A stretch of DNA of 58,881 nt, from positions 1 through 58,881 of the forward strand of contig CARUOB010000010.1 in NCBI GenBank assembly GCA_949076555.1, given 5' to 3'. The notes beneath the pieces are model-generated. The model saw only the letters and a list, made by a program, of their open reading frames with translations. It searched no databases and was not told the origin of the DNA. Each line of letters opens with the position of its first letter. Position 1 is the first letter of the stretch. A program made the position numbers and the translations under genes. Below are positions 34,596 to 42,276 of this stretch, piece after piece. The DNA is from an uncultured Lachnospiraceae bacterium (GTDB lineage Bacteria; Bacillota; Clostridia; Lachnospirales; Lachnospiraceae).

Positions 34596-37562
34596 ATGAG
34601 GAAACGAATAAGAAAGCTGATCGGCACGCTGCTCTTAGTGACAGCGATTGTCGTGACACAAATTCCTGTATCAGATGTGGAGGCGGAGGATTCCTCCGCC
34701 GCATCTGATTTTAGTATGGATGGAACTACATTAGTGAAATATAACGGCACGGCTGAGAACGTGTCTCTTTCCAATCAGGTTACAAAGATAGAGGCGGAAG
34801 CCTTTGCCGGGAATGATCATGTGCGCAGCGTTACTTTGGGTGACGCTGTGGAGGTCATTGGTGCGAGGGCTTTTTCAGACTGCGTTCATCTGGAGAGCAT
34901 AAACATTCCTGACAGTGTGGCGGTTATTGAGAACGCGGCATTTTCCGGCTGTCCTTCCCTGAGAAAGGTTTCCATCGGAAAGGGGCTTGAGAATCTCGGG
35001 AACGGTGTTTTTGCCGGAGATTATAGTTTGTCATCGGTGGACTTTTCCAGTGACAATCCCTATTTTATCTGTGACGACGGCGCAATTTATAATAAAAAAG
35101 GATGGGATGTGCTTTATCAGGTGCTTGCTGGCAGGAAAGCGGATTCCTACAATATGCCTTCCTCGGTGAATAAGATCAGGCCCTATACCTTCTGGGGAGA
35201 TTTTAATCTGAAAGCTGTGAGTATCAGCGGCAATGTGTCGGAGATCACGGGCTATGCGTTTTCCAACTGTAAAAATTTGAAGGATGTTACCATTCCGTAT
35301 GCCGTAAAAAGGATTGACATGAAGGCGTTTGAGGATTGCGTCAGGCTGCGTGACATCACAATTCCTATTTCGGTAAGCTCGATTCACTCCACGGCTTTTG
35401 ACGGCTGTACAAAGCTTGCAATTCATGCGGAGCCCGGTTCCTATGCGAAGCGTTTTGCGGAAACGCTTGTTCTCGATGACATAGAGGTATCTGAGTATGA
35501 GGAGGCGCCGATTCCCGGGAGCGTCAGTGAGAACGGTGCGGATGCGCCTGTTGTGGGACCGGTGGATTATTATCATGAGGTAACCCATATGAACGCCATG
35601 GAGGCGGAGGAAGACGATTCCCGTGTGAAAGCCAAATCCCGTGTAGTCGGGCAGGAGGTTTATGTACTGATAGATAACGCCAAAGCAACTGTGAATGTGG
35701 GAGGCACCGGAGAGATTCTGGGCGGCGAGCCTGTAGTGGAAGAACCTGAGCCGGATACGGTTCCCGGTCTTGAGGGATCAGAGGATGCTAAGGGCGGTTC
35801 TTTCCCGAAATATACGGTAGTGAACGGTGAAATCATCGCGGCGCAGGCTTATTATGACGGTGATATGTCTTCCTGCGACATACCGGACGGTATCCGCCGG
35901 ATCGGGGAGTTTGCCTATGCGAGATCAGCGGTGAATACAGCGAGGATACCTGAAGGGGTAGAAGAGATCGGGTATGCGGCATTTTATCATTGTAATGAGT
36001 TGACTGATGTGGTTATTCCCGGCAGTGTGAAGGAAATTGGCGTTTCTGCTTTTGACAAGACGCCATGGCTTTCCGGATGGAAAGCGAACGCAGGCGAAGC
36101 GGGAGAGTTTCTGGTTGTGGGGGACGGTATTCTGCTTGCTTACAGAGGAAAAGGCGGTGCAGTTGCGATTCCCGATTCTGTTAAGGTGATCGGCCCGGAA
36201 GCCTTTCAGGGCTTGGGCAGCATAAACAGTGTACATATCCCGGACAGTGTTTCCGTGATCGGAGAAGGCGCGTTTGACGGCTGTACGAATTTGACTTCGA
36301 TCAGCGGAGCCGAATGTGTGCGGCAGATTCGTGACAGGGCGTTTGCAGGCTGTCCGATTCGCACGGTTATTATACCGGCGTCCGTGGAACAGATCGGGCT
36401 TCGGGCGTTTGACAATGACAAGATAAAGGACGGTGTGGTCTATTTTGCAGGGGATCAGATTCCTGCCCGTTCTTATGAAAGTGCGGCTACGAAACTTTAC
36501 CGGGATACTTACAGAGGGCAGGTCTTTACGGGAACCCGCGTTGCGGTGATCCCGGCGGGAGTAACGGATTTGACCGGAACTTGTTTGTCAAAGGCTGGCG
36601 GAGATTTTACAGGGGTTATCTGTAGAAGGCAGGGTGCAGCCGCGGATGGCATGTCAGACGAAGCTGTGGCCGAAGCAGAAGAAATATCGGGCAGACAAAC
36701 AGAGGATGCGGCGGACGATACCGACAGGGCGAATCGGAAGGAAGAAAGTGCGGAGACAGAGAAAGAAGAGCATCCGGAGGAAGATAATAGCGGCATCCTT
36801 ACCATCCTTGCCAGAAGAGGCGGCGGCCCGGGTCCCGGAGAGACTGTGGAGATAGACGGCCGTACTTATACGTTGGAGGCCGGGTCGGAAACGCTTTCAG
36901 ATGTAGAGCGCGAGAAACCCCAGACAGGAATTACCGTAAAAAATAACAGCTACTCGATACCGCAGGACAGCTTCGTGACGGCGGTTATGGAAGGCAGCGA
37001 GGGCAGCTATCGGTTAGATATCGCGGACAGCGAAGAGGCGAAGATAAAGATTGGGGATGTGTACAAGTCGATCTACGGCAATAAACTGCCGCATTCCCTG
37101 CATGCTTATGATATTACCATGACAGACACGGTGACCAATGTGCCGATTACGGGACTGGGGAAACAACGGGTGGAGATTACCATGCCCCTTCCTTCCGGCG
37201 TGCTGCAGGAAAATTTGCATGTGGTATGTCTGGATGGGGACGGGCAGCTCGAAGAGGTGGACAGCCGGATTGTTTCGCTGGATGGGAAAGATGCGGTAGT
37301 ATTTCAGGCGGCGCACTTCTCGGCATATGGAATTTATAATTACGGTACCGGTCCGGCGGTGGCGGATGTGAGAGACGGGCAGGCAGTATTTACTTCTTTG
37401 GGGAAAAAGGATATTTCCCCCGACACCGGTGATCACAGCATTCATCCCAAATATTTCCTTGGCGCAGGTTTGTTCTTTGCGGCGATGGCTATGTTTTTCT
37501 ATCGGAAGACGACATGGGCGAGGTGGCGGAGAAAACTGAACAGGATCAGTAACAGAAAATAA
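34596..37562 (+). CDS. Second BspA-like LRR surface protein with sorting tail
   Basis: About 988 residues. Signal peptide MRKRIRKLIGTLLLVTAIVV with a likely cut near DVEAED. Two LRR_5 blocks (about 45-285 and 410-640) have units such as EVIGARAFSDCVHLESINIP and SVIGEGAFDGCTNLTSI. An acidic, low-complexity stretch (about 685-735) precedes a C-terminal domain (about 770-925) that resembles the one in the upstream LRR protein, sharing the late phrase AHFSxYxIY. The tail is SPDTGDHSIHPKYF, a hydrophobic helix and a basic end. ATG at 34596 follows GAGGGGGA by five bases. It lies 28 bases after the first LRR gene, so one transcript is likely. It is probably a second wall-anchored substrate of the same sortase. 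Confidence 0.9.
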   Translation: MRKRIRKLIGTLLLVTAIVVTQIPVSDVEAEDSSAASDFSMDGTTLVKYNGTAENVSLSNQVTKIEAEAFAGNDHVRSVTLGDAVEVIGARAFSDCVHLESINIPDSVAVIENAAFSGCPSLRKVSIGKGLENLGNGVFAGDYSLSSVDFSSDNPYFICDDGAIYNKKGWDVLYQVLAGRKADSYNMPSSVNKIRPYTFWGDFNLKAVSISGNVSEITGYAFSNCKNLKDVTIPYAVKRIDMKAFEDCVRLRDITIPISVSSIHSTAFDGCTKLAIHAEPGSYAKRFAETLVLDDIEVSEYEEAPIPGSVSENGADAPVVGPVDYYHEVTHMNAMEAEEDDSRVKAKSRVVGQEVYVLIDNAKATVNVGGTGEILGGEPVVEEPEPDTVPGLEGSEDAKGGSFPKYTVVNGEIIAAQAYYDGDMSSCDIPDGIRRIGEFAYARSAVNTARIPEGVEEIGYAAFYHCNELTDVVIPGSVKEIGVSAFDKTPWLSGWKANAGEAGEFLVVGDGILLAYRGKGGAVAIPDSVKVIGPEAFQGLGSINSVHIPDSVSVIGEGAFDGCTNLTSISGAECVRQIRDRAFAGCPIRTVIIPASVEQIGLRAFDNDKIKDGVVYFAGDQIPARSYESAATKLYRDTYRGQVFTGTRVAVIPAGVTDLTGTCLSKAGGDFTGVICRRQGAAADGMSDEAVAEAEEISGRQTEDAADDTDRANRKEESAETEKEEHPEEDNSGILTILARRGGGPGPGETVEIDGRTYTLEAGSETLSDVEREKPQTGITVKNNSYSIPQDSFVTAVMEGSEGSYRLDIADSEEAKIKIGDVYKSIYGNKLPHSLHAYDITMTDTVTNVPITGLGKQRVEITMPLPSGVLQENLHVVCLDGDGQLEEVDSRIVSLDGKDAVVFQAAHFSAYGIYNYGTGPAVADVRDGQAVFTSLGKKDISPDTGDHSIHPKYFLGAGLFFAAMAMFFYRKTTWARWRRKLNRISNRK

Positions 37563-37574
37563 ATTGGCGTATGA

Positions 37575-37624
37575 GCGCATAATAAAATTCCCGGCATGTT
37601 GTATTTGTAATGCCGGGAGTTTTT
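37575..37624 (+). terminator. Hairpin repeat copy R1 / terminator after the LRR operon
   Basis: TCCCGGCAT (37589-37597) pairs with ATGCCGGGA (37610-37618), followed by five T. The whole 50-base stretch from GCGCATAA matches 38960-39009 without gaps at 41 of 50 positions. It terminates the surface operon and is the left of two copies around the Rpn gene. Confidence 0.8.
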
Positions 37625-37627
37625 GAC

Positions 37628-37656
37628 TTGACATATATATGTGCGGCATATATGAT
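37628..37656 (+). promoter_or_regulatory. Strong SigA-type promoter for the Rpn gene
   Basis: Consensus TTGACA (37628-37633), 17-base spacer, TATGAT (37651-37656), starting four bases after the T-run of R1. The leader to the Rpn start is about 175 bases, with no gene seen in it. Confidence 0.65.
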
Positions 37657-37840
37657 AATGAATAACAGAAAATTTCAGGAACATGCATTTCGCGTGTAAG
37701 ACATATTCTGTCAGTTTTCCCAATTGTAATTCACTTATATACACATCAGGTAGACATGTGCATTTTCATGCGGATCAAATGTCTCTATTTGGCAAAACAG
37801 AGTGGATTCTGTATTTGTTCACATCAAAAAGGAGGTTTCT

Positions 37841-38896
37841 ATGTCAGATCAAAGTAAGCCAAAGAAAAAAGAACAGATAGTTAATAGTCACCCACGAGAT
37901 AGCGGAAGTAAGCTTATTTTCGGGAACGCGGAGTTGTGTTCACAATTTTTGCGAAACTATATGAATATGCCTGTTCTTAAAAATGTCCGTCCGGAAGATA
38001 TTGAGGATGTCACAGAACGGTATCTCCCGATGTTTACGGAAGAAAGAAATTCAGATACGGTAAAACGTATAAAAATGAAAGGAAATAATACGCTGTTTTT
38101 TGTATCTCTTATTGAACATAAAACAAAAGTGGATTATAATGTAAGTATGCAGATGCTTCGTTATATGGTTTATATATGGGAAGACTATGAAAAAGAAATG
38201 GAGCGAAAGAAAAAAGGTATCAGTAAAACAAAGGATTTTCGCTATCCACCAATTCTTCCTATCGTATATTATGAGGGGAGCGGGAAATGGACGGCTGTTC
38301 GTAATGTACAGGACCGGATATTGGCGGATAAGGCTTTTGAGCCATTTACACCGAAGTTCTTTTATAAGCTGATCCAATTAAATGATTACAGTGTGAGGGA
38401 ACTGGTCGAAAAAAATGACGAATTATCTTTGCTTATGTTGATCAATCGGTTGCAAAGCACGGAGGCATTCAGAGAGCTAAATTTACCGGAAAATTATTTA
38501 AAGAATCTCGCCGAAAATTCTTCAGAAGAGTTGTTAGACATTATAACAAGAATTACAACTGTCATGTTGAGGCATTTGCATTTGGACGAGGATGAGATTA
38601 TGGATTTTACAGATCAGGTGAAGGAGCGAAAAATGGCTGTATTATTTGAACATTTTAAAGATGTGGATATCCCAGCGGTACGTAAAATTGCACAGGCCGA
38701 GGGACGCGCTGAAGGCCATGCACAGGGACGGGCTGAAGGACGCGCCGAAGGACGTGTGGAAGGTCAAAAGGAGGGAGAGGAGCGTTTTGCCCGATTGGCA
38801 CAGTTTTTGTTACAAGACAATCGCGAGGACGATCTGATAAAGACGTTTACTGACTTGGAGCATCGTAAGCGTCTTTATGGGGAATATCAGTTGTAA
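37841..38896 (+). CDS. Rpn/YhgA-like recombination-promoting nuclease (transposase_31 family)
   Basis: 351 residues. The PD-(D/E)XK nuclease core is seen in FFVSLIEHKTKVDYNVSMQM (about 86-105; E and K of EHKT as metal and catalytic residues) and in the earlier RYLPMFTEER segment. The C-terminal part ends in Arg-Glu-Gly repeats (AEGRAEGHAQGRAEGRAEGR) typical of this family. Such proteins promote RecA-independent recombination in Escherichia coli and are often multicopy. The start has AAAGGAGG six bases upstream. An ATG 13 codons earlier lacks a site. The gene is AT-rich and lies between two 50-bp hairpin repeats, so it looks like a mobile or newly arrived unit. Confidence 0.9.
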   Translation: MSDQSKPKKKEQIVNSHPRDSGSKLIFGNAELCSQFLRNYMNMPVLKNVRPEDIEDVTERYLPMFTEERNSDTVKRIKMKGNNTLFFVSLIEHKTKVDYNVSMQMLRYMVYIWEDYEKEMERKKKGISKTKDFRYPPILPIVYYEGSGKWTAVRNVQDRILADKAFEPFTPKFFYKLIQLNDYSVRELVEKNDELSLLMLINRLQSTEAFRELNLPENYLKNLAENSSEELLDIITRITTVMLRHLHLDEDEIMDFTDQVKERKMAVLFEHFKDVDIPAVRKIAQAEGRAEGHAQGRAEGRAEGRVEGQKEGEERFARLAQFLLQDNREDDLIKTFTDLEHRKRLYGEYQL

Positions 38897-38959
38897 AAAT
38901 GAATTGCATTTTGAAGATACCATTCTAAAATATGATTCTATAATAAAATATGAGAAATG

Positions 38960-39009
38960 GCGCATAAAAAGACTCCCGGCATAATATATATGTAAAGCCG
39001 GGAGTTTTG
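38960..39009 (+). terminator. Hairpin repeat copy R2 / terminator after the Rpn gene
   Basis: CTCCCGGC (38973-38980) pairs with GCCGGGAG (38997-39004), then TTTTGTTTT. It is the second copy of the 50-base repeat R1. Its right arm also supplies the only GGGAG ahead of the subtilase start, so folding could hide that ribosome site. Confidence 0.75.
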
Positions 39010-39018
39010 TTTTATGCC

Positions 39019-39939
39019 ATGGACAGGGTAAAAAAGCAGCTTGGATGTACGGGAAACATGCAGTATAGCATTGCCACGGAGGAAATCTGTGTGGCGGTTT
39101 TGGATACAGGGATTGGCAATCATCCGGATTTTGAGAACCGGGTGGTTGCCTTTCGTGATTTTGTGAACAGGAGACAGGATGCTTATGACGATAGCGGTCA
39201 TGGCACCCATGTAGCCGGATGCATCGGCGGGAGCGGCCGCCTTTCAAACGGCCGCTTTAGCGGAATTGCGCCCACCTGCAGGCTTTGCATCGGTAAGGTT
39301 CTTGATGAGAACGGGGAGGGCAGCATAGAGAGCATGTACCATGGCTTACTCTGGGTTTTGGAGAACCGGCTGCGCTACCGAATCCGTGTGCTCAATATTT
39401 CCGTCGGTATCGGCGAGGATGGAGATCAGGAGAGAGTGGAGGAGCTTTCGGGACTTTTAGAGACGGTCTGCGAGCAGGGCGTGGTGGTGGTCTGTGCAGC
39501 CGGAAATAAGGGACCGGGGGAAGGGACCCTGTCATCGCTTGGGGAAAGCCGTCTGGTCATTACCGTGGGCTGCCACGAGGGCGGGTATTTTGGCGCGAGA
39601 AAAGATTTGTGCGAGAATTATTCTGGCAGGGGGCGGGAGGATCTTCCCTACAGAAAGCCGGATCTGGTGGCGCCTGGCACGGATGTGGTTTCCTGTAATC
39701 TGACGTGGCGCCGGGACAGGAGGGGGGTGTATCGCGACCCCTATACAAAAAAAAGCGGCACTTCCATGTCCACGCCCATTGTCTCCGGTGCGGCGGCGCT
39801 CTATCTGCAAAAATATCCCTACAGCAACAGCAGCCAAGTGAAACGGCAGATGATCTATACGGCAAGGGATCTCGGAGTGGAGTGGAACAGACAGGGATGG
39901 GGGATGCTGGATATAGAAAATTTGTGCAGATATTATTGA
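39019..39939 (+). CDS. S8 family subtilisin-like protease, intracellular type
   Basis: 306 residues. The triad is clear: Asp in VAVLDTGIGNHPDF (about 30), His in DSGHGTHVAGCIGG (about 60) and Ser in SGTSMSTPIVSGAAAL (about 254), with Asn of the oxyanion hole in VCAAGNKGPG. There is no signal peptide and no propeptide of usual length, so it acts in the cytoplasm or is exported by an unusual route. The start is taken as ATG 39019 (MDRVKKQLG); a TTG at 39007 lies in the T-run of the terminator repeat R2. With that layout the gene has no obvious promoter of its own, and read-through from the Rpn unit may be needed. Confidence 0.88.
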   Translation: MDRVKKQLGCTGNMQYSIATEEICVAVLDTGIGNHPDFENRVVAFRDFVNRRQDAYDDSGHGTHVAGCIGGSGRLSNGRFSGIAPTCRLCIGKVLDENGEGSIESMYHGLLWVLENRLRYRIRVLNISVGIGEDGDQERVEELSGLLETVCEQGVVVVCAAGNKGPGEGTLSSLGESRLVITVGCHEGGYFGARKDLCENYSGRGREDLPYRKPDLVAPGTDVVSCNLTWRRDRRGVYRDPYTKKSGTSMSTPIVSGAAALYLQKYPYSNSSQVKRQMIYTARDLGVEWNRQGWGMLDIENLCRYY

Positions 39940-39964
39940 CAGAGCAAGGTATATTGTATACAAT
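39936..39964 (+). promoter_or_regulatory. Promoter with GntR-type palindromic operator
   Basis: TTGACA (39936-39941), 17-base spacer, TACAAT (39959-39964). The palindrome ATTGTATACAAT (39953-39964) covers the -10 box and resembles the TTGTATACAA-like sites of FCD-type GntR regulators. A bound repressor there would block the promoter, so autoregulation by the downstream regulator is likely. Confidence 0.6.
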
Positions 39965-39998
39965 TATACGAGGTAAAAGGAAAACGGGAGTTGTGCAC

Positions 39999-40073
39999 AT
40001 GCTGTACGGTCTCGTTTATGCATCGTCAAAGAAAAAGAAAACAGAGCGGTGTAGAAGTGAGGAACTGAAATGA
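39999..40073 (+). CDS. Possible 24-residue leader peptide
   Basis: An ATG eight bases after GGGAG opens a 24-codon frame, MLYGLVYASSKKKKTERCRS and four more residues. Its stop overlaps the start of the GntR gene as ATGA. This suggests translational coupling. A chance frame cannot be excluded. Confidence 0.3.
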   Translation: MLYGLVYASSKKKKTERCRSEELK

Positions 40074-40789
40074 CGAACTATGATAAGAAGTATGATGCGA
40101 ATGACAAGTATTCTCTGCGGGGGCGGGTGTTCCAGAAGCTTCGGGAAGATATCTTGAACGGCAAGTACAAAGAGCACGAGGAACTGAAGGAAGTGGCGAT
40201 TGGGGAGGAGCTTGGTGTGAGCCGCACTCCGGTCAGAGAGGCATTCCGACAGCTTGAGCTGGAAGGGCTGATCCGGATTGTTCCCAATAAGGGCGCTTAT
40301 GTGACGGGAATTACGGCGAAGGATGTGAAGGACATCTATATGATCCGTTCCTTGCTGGAAGGGCTGTGTGCCCGTCTGGCGACGGAAAAGATATCGAAGG
40401 AACAGATGGAGGAGATGGAGGAAAACATTTATCTGGCGGATTTCCATGAAGAGAAGGGGCATCTGGATCAGATCGCGGAGTTGGATAACCGTTTTCACGA
40501 TATTCTCTACGAGGCATGTGATTCCAAGCTCTTGGAGCATACGCTGAGGGATTTCCACCGCTATGTGCTGCGTGTCAGACAAAAGACGCTGGCCACCAAT
40601 ATGAGAGGACGGGCTTCCAACGACGAGCACAGACAGATCATGGAGGCGATCAAGGCGGGGGATGCGGCGCTGGCGGAGAAACTGGCGAACCAGCATATGA
40701 TCAACGCCTACGACAATATGGTGAAAAACGGCCTGAAGGAAATTTACGGGGAAAATGCAGGCGAAAACGAAACCGCGAAGGCTGAGTAA
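40070..40789 (+). CDS. GntR family transcriptional regulator, FCD (FadR-like) type
   Basis: 239 residues. Residues 15-80 are a GntR winged helix: LRGRVFQKLREDILNGKY, the recognition helix LGVSRTPVREAFRQLELEGL, and the wing IVPNKGAYV. Residues 90-225 are a helical FCD domain with likely metal ligands in ELDNRFHDILYEA (Asp, His) and DEHRQIMEAI (His). The family senses small carboxylic acids and represses nearby genes. The next gene in the same direction is icd, with 165 bases between, so a link to central carbon flow is plausible. The upstream promoter holds a fitting operator. Confidence 0.93.
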   Translation: MTNYDKKYDANDKYSLRGRVFQKLREDILNGKYKEHEELKEVAIGEELGVSRTPVREAFRQLELEGLIRIVPNKGAYVTGITAKDVKDIYMIRSLLEGLCARLATEKISKEQMEEMEENIYLADFHEEKGHLDQIAELDNRFHDILYEACDSKLLEHTLRDFHRYVLRVRQKTLATNMRGRASNDEHRQIMEAIKAGDAALAEKLANQHMINAYDNMVKNGLKEIYGENAGENETAKAE

Positions 40790-40954
40790 GCAGCGAAAAG
40801 GTTGACATGTATTTGATGAAAGAAAGGCTTCGTAAGTAAGAAAAAGAAACTGACAGGAAATAGGCGGTGGCTGGAATCGCCTTGTCGGAAAAGAATTAAC
40901 AGGCGGAAAAATTGTGACGGCGCGAAAAGGCGGCGGGAAAGGTGACAAAGTAAT

Positions 40955-42157
40955 ATGGAAAAAATCAAAATGACAACCCCTCTGGTGGAGATGGACGGGG
41001 ATGAAATGACAAGAATTCTCTGGAAAATGATTAAGGAGGAACTGCTGATTCCCTATATCGACTTGAAGACGGAATACTATGATCTTGGACTTGCCTGCCG
41101 CAATGAAACGGACGATCAGGTGACCATTGATTCCGCGGAAGCCACAAAGAAATACGGGGTTGCCGTAAAGTGTGCCACTATCACGCCGAACGCGGCGAGA
41201 ATGACGGAGTACAATCTGAAAGAAATGTGGAAGAGTCCAAACGGTACGATCCGGGCCGCGCTTGACGGAACGGTGTTTCGCGCGCCGATTATCGTGAAGG
41301 GCATTGAGCCCTGCGTGAAGAACTGGGAAAAGCCCATCACGCTGGCGAGACATGCCTACGGGGATGTCTATAAAAATACAGAGATCAAAGTGCCCGGTGC
41401 GGGCAAGGCGGAGCTGGTGTTTACCGCTGCGGATGGAATGCAGGTGCGGGAGACGATCCACGAGTTTACAGGCCCCGGCATCCTGCAGGGGATTCACAAT
41501 ACGGACAAGTCCATCGAAAGCTTTGCAAAGGCATGTTTTAATTATGCGCTGGATACGAAGCAGGATCTCTGGTTTGCCACAAAAGATACCATTTCAAAGA
41601 AGTATGACCACAACTTTAAGGATATTTTTCAGGAGATTTACGACGCAGAGTATAAGGAGAAGTTTGAGAGTGCAGGCATCGAGTATTTCTATACGCTGAT
41701 CGACGATGCGGTTGCCCGTGTGATGAAGGCAAAGGGCGGCTTTATCTGGGCCTGCAAGAATTATGACGGCGATGTGATGAGCGATATGGTGTCCTCCGCA
41801 TTCGGTTCTCTGGCTATGATGACTTCCGTCCTTGTATCGCCCGATGGGGTCTACGAGTACGAGGCGGCCCACGGTACGGTGCAGAGACACTATTATAAGC
41901 ATCTGGCAGGGGAGGAGACCTCCACCAACTCTGTGGCTACGATCTTTGCGTGGACGGGCGCACTCAGAAAACGTGGCGAGCTGGATGGGAACAAAGAGCT
42001 GATGTCTTTTGCGGATAAGCTGGAAAAGGCGACGGTTACCACCATTGAAAGCGGCAGAATGACAAAGGATCTCGCGCTGATTACGTCTATGAAGGATGTG
42101 ACGGTTTTAAACAGTGAGGACTTTATTAAGGAAATCAGAAAGACATTAGAGGCATGA
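40955..42157 (+). CDS. icd: NADP-dependent isocitrate dehydrogenase
   Basis: 400 residues, of the homodimeric eukaryote-like type. Recognised phrases are PLVEMDGDEMTRILWKMIKE at the start, ITPNAARMTEYNLKEMWKSP, the substrate loop GTIRAALDGTVFRAPI, and the late cofactor region EAAHGTVQRHYYKHL. It turns isocitrate into 2-oxoglutarate, giving NADPH and glutamate precursor. NADP use is inferred from the subgroup. AAAGGTG precedes the ATG. The 165-base gap upstream shows TTGACA near 40803 but no good -10 box, so it may be read from the gntR promoter. Confidence 0.95.
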   Translation: MEKIKMTTPLVEMDGDEMTRILWKMIKEELLIPYIDLKTEYYDLGLACRNETDDQVTIDSAEATKKYGVAVKCATITPNAARMTEYNLKEMWKSPNGTIRAALDGTVFRAPIIVKGIEPCVKNWEKPITLARHAYGDVYKNTEIKVPGAGKAELVFTAADGMQVRETIHEFTGPGILQGIHNTDKSIESFAKACFNYALDTKQDLWFATKDTISKKYDHNFKDIFQEIYDAEYKEKFESAGIEYFYTLIDDAVARVMKAKGGFIWACKNYDGDVMSDMVSSAFGSLAMMTSVLVSPDGVYEYEAAHGTVQRHYYKHLAGEETSTNSVATIFAWTGALRKRGELDGNKELMSFADKLEKATVTTIESGRMTKDLALITSMKDVTVLNSEDFIKEIRKTLEA

Positions 42158-42214
42158 TAAGAGCCACCGCCGGACAGTGAGTGGGACGCGGAAAATAAAA
42201 ACGGATGAAAACGG

Positions 42215-42251
42215 AGACGGGACGCAGGATAGAGTAATGAGCGTCCCGTCT
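42215..42251. terminator. Bidirectional terminator between icd and the ABC-F gene
   Basis: AGACGGGACGC (42215-42225) pairs perfectly with GCGTCCCGTCT (42241-42251), an 11-bp stem, between two convergent genes. The T-run after it is weak (TTCTG). Confidence 0.6.
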
Positions 42252-42276
42252 TTCTGCATTTTGGCATTTCTATGTT

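Noticed and set aside
37683..37880. A 65-codon frame ahead of the Rpn gene
   Set aside because: No ribosome site, overlaps the Rpn start in another frame, and has no recognisable sequence.
39705..40073. A 122-codon plus-strand frame from inside the protease gene to the GntR start
   Set aside because: Most of it overlaps the protease in another frame; only the last 24 codons, with their own ribosome site, are worth keeping as a possible leader peptide.
40016..41497. A 493-codon open frame on the minus strand opposite gntR and icd
   Set aside because: It lies wholly across two clear genes, has no recognisable domain or ribosome site, and reflects GC-rich third positions of the plus strand.
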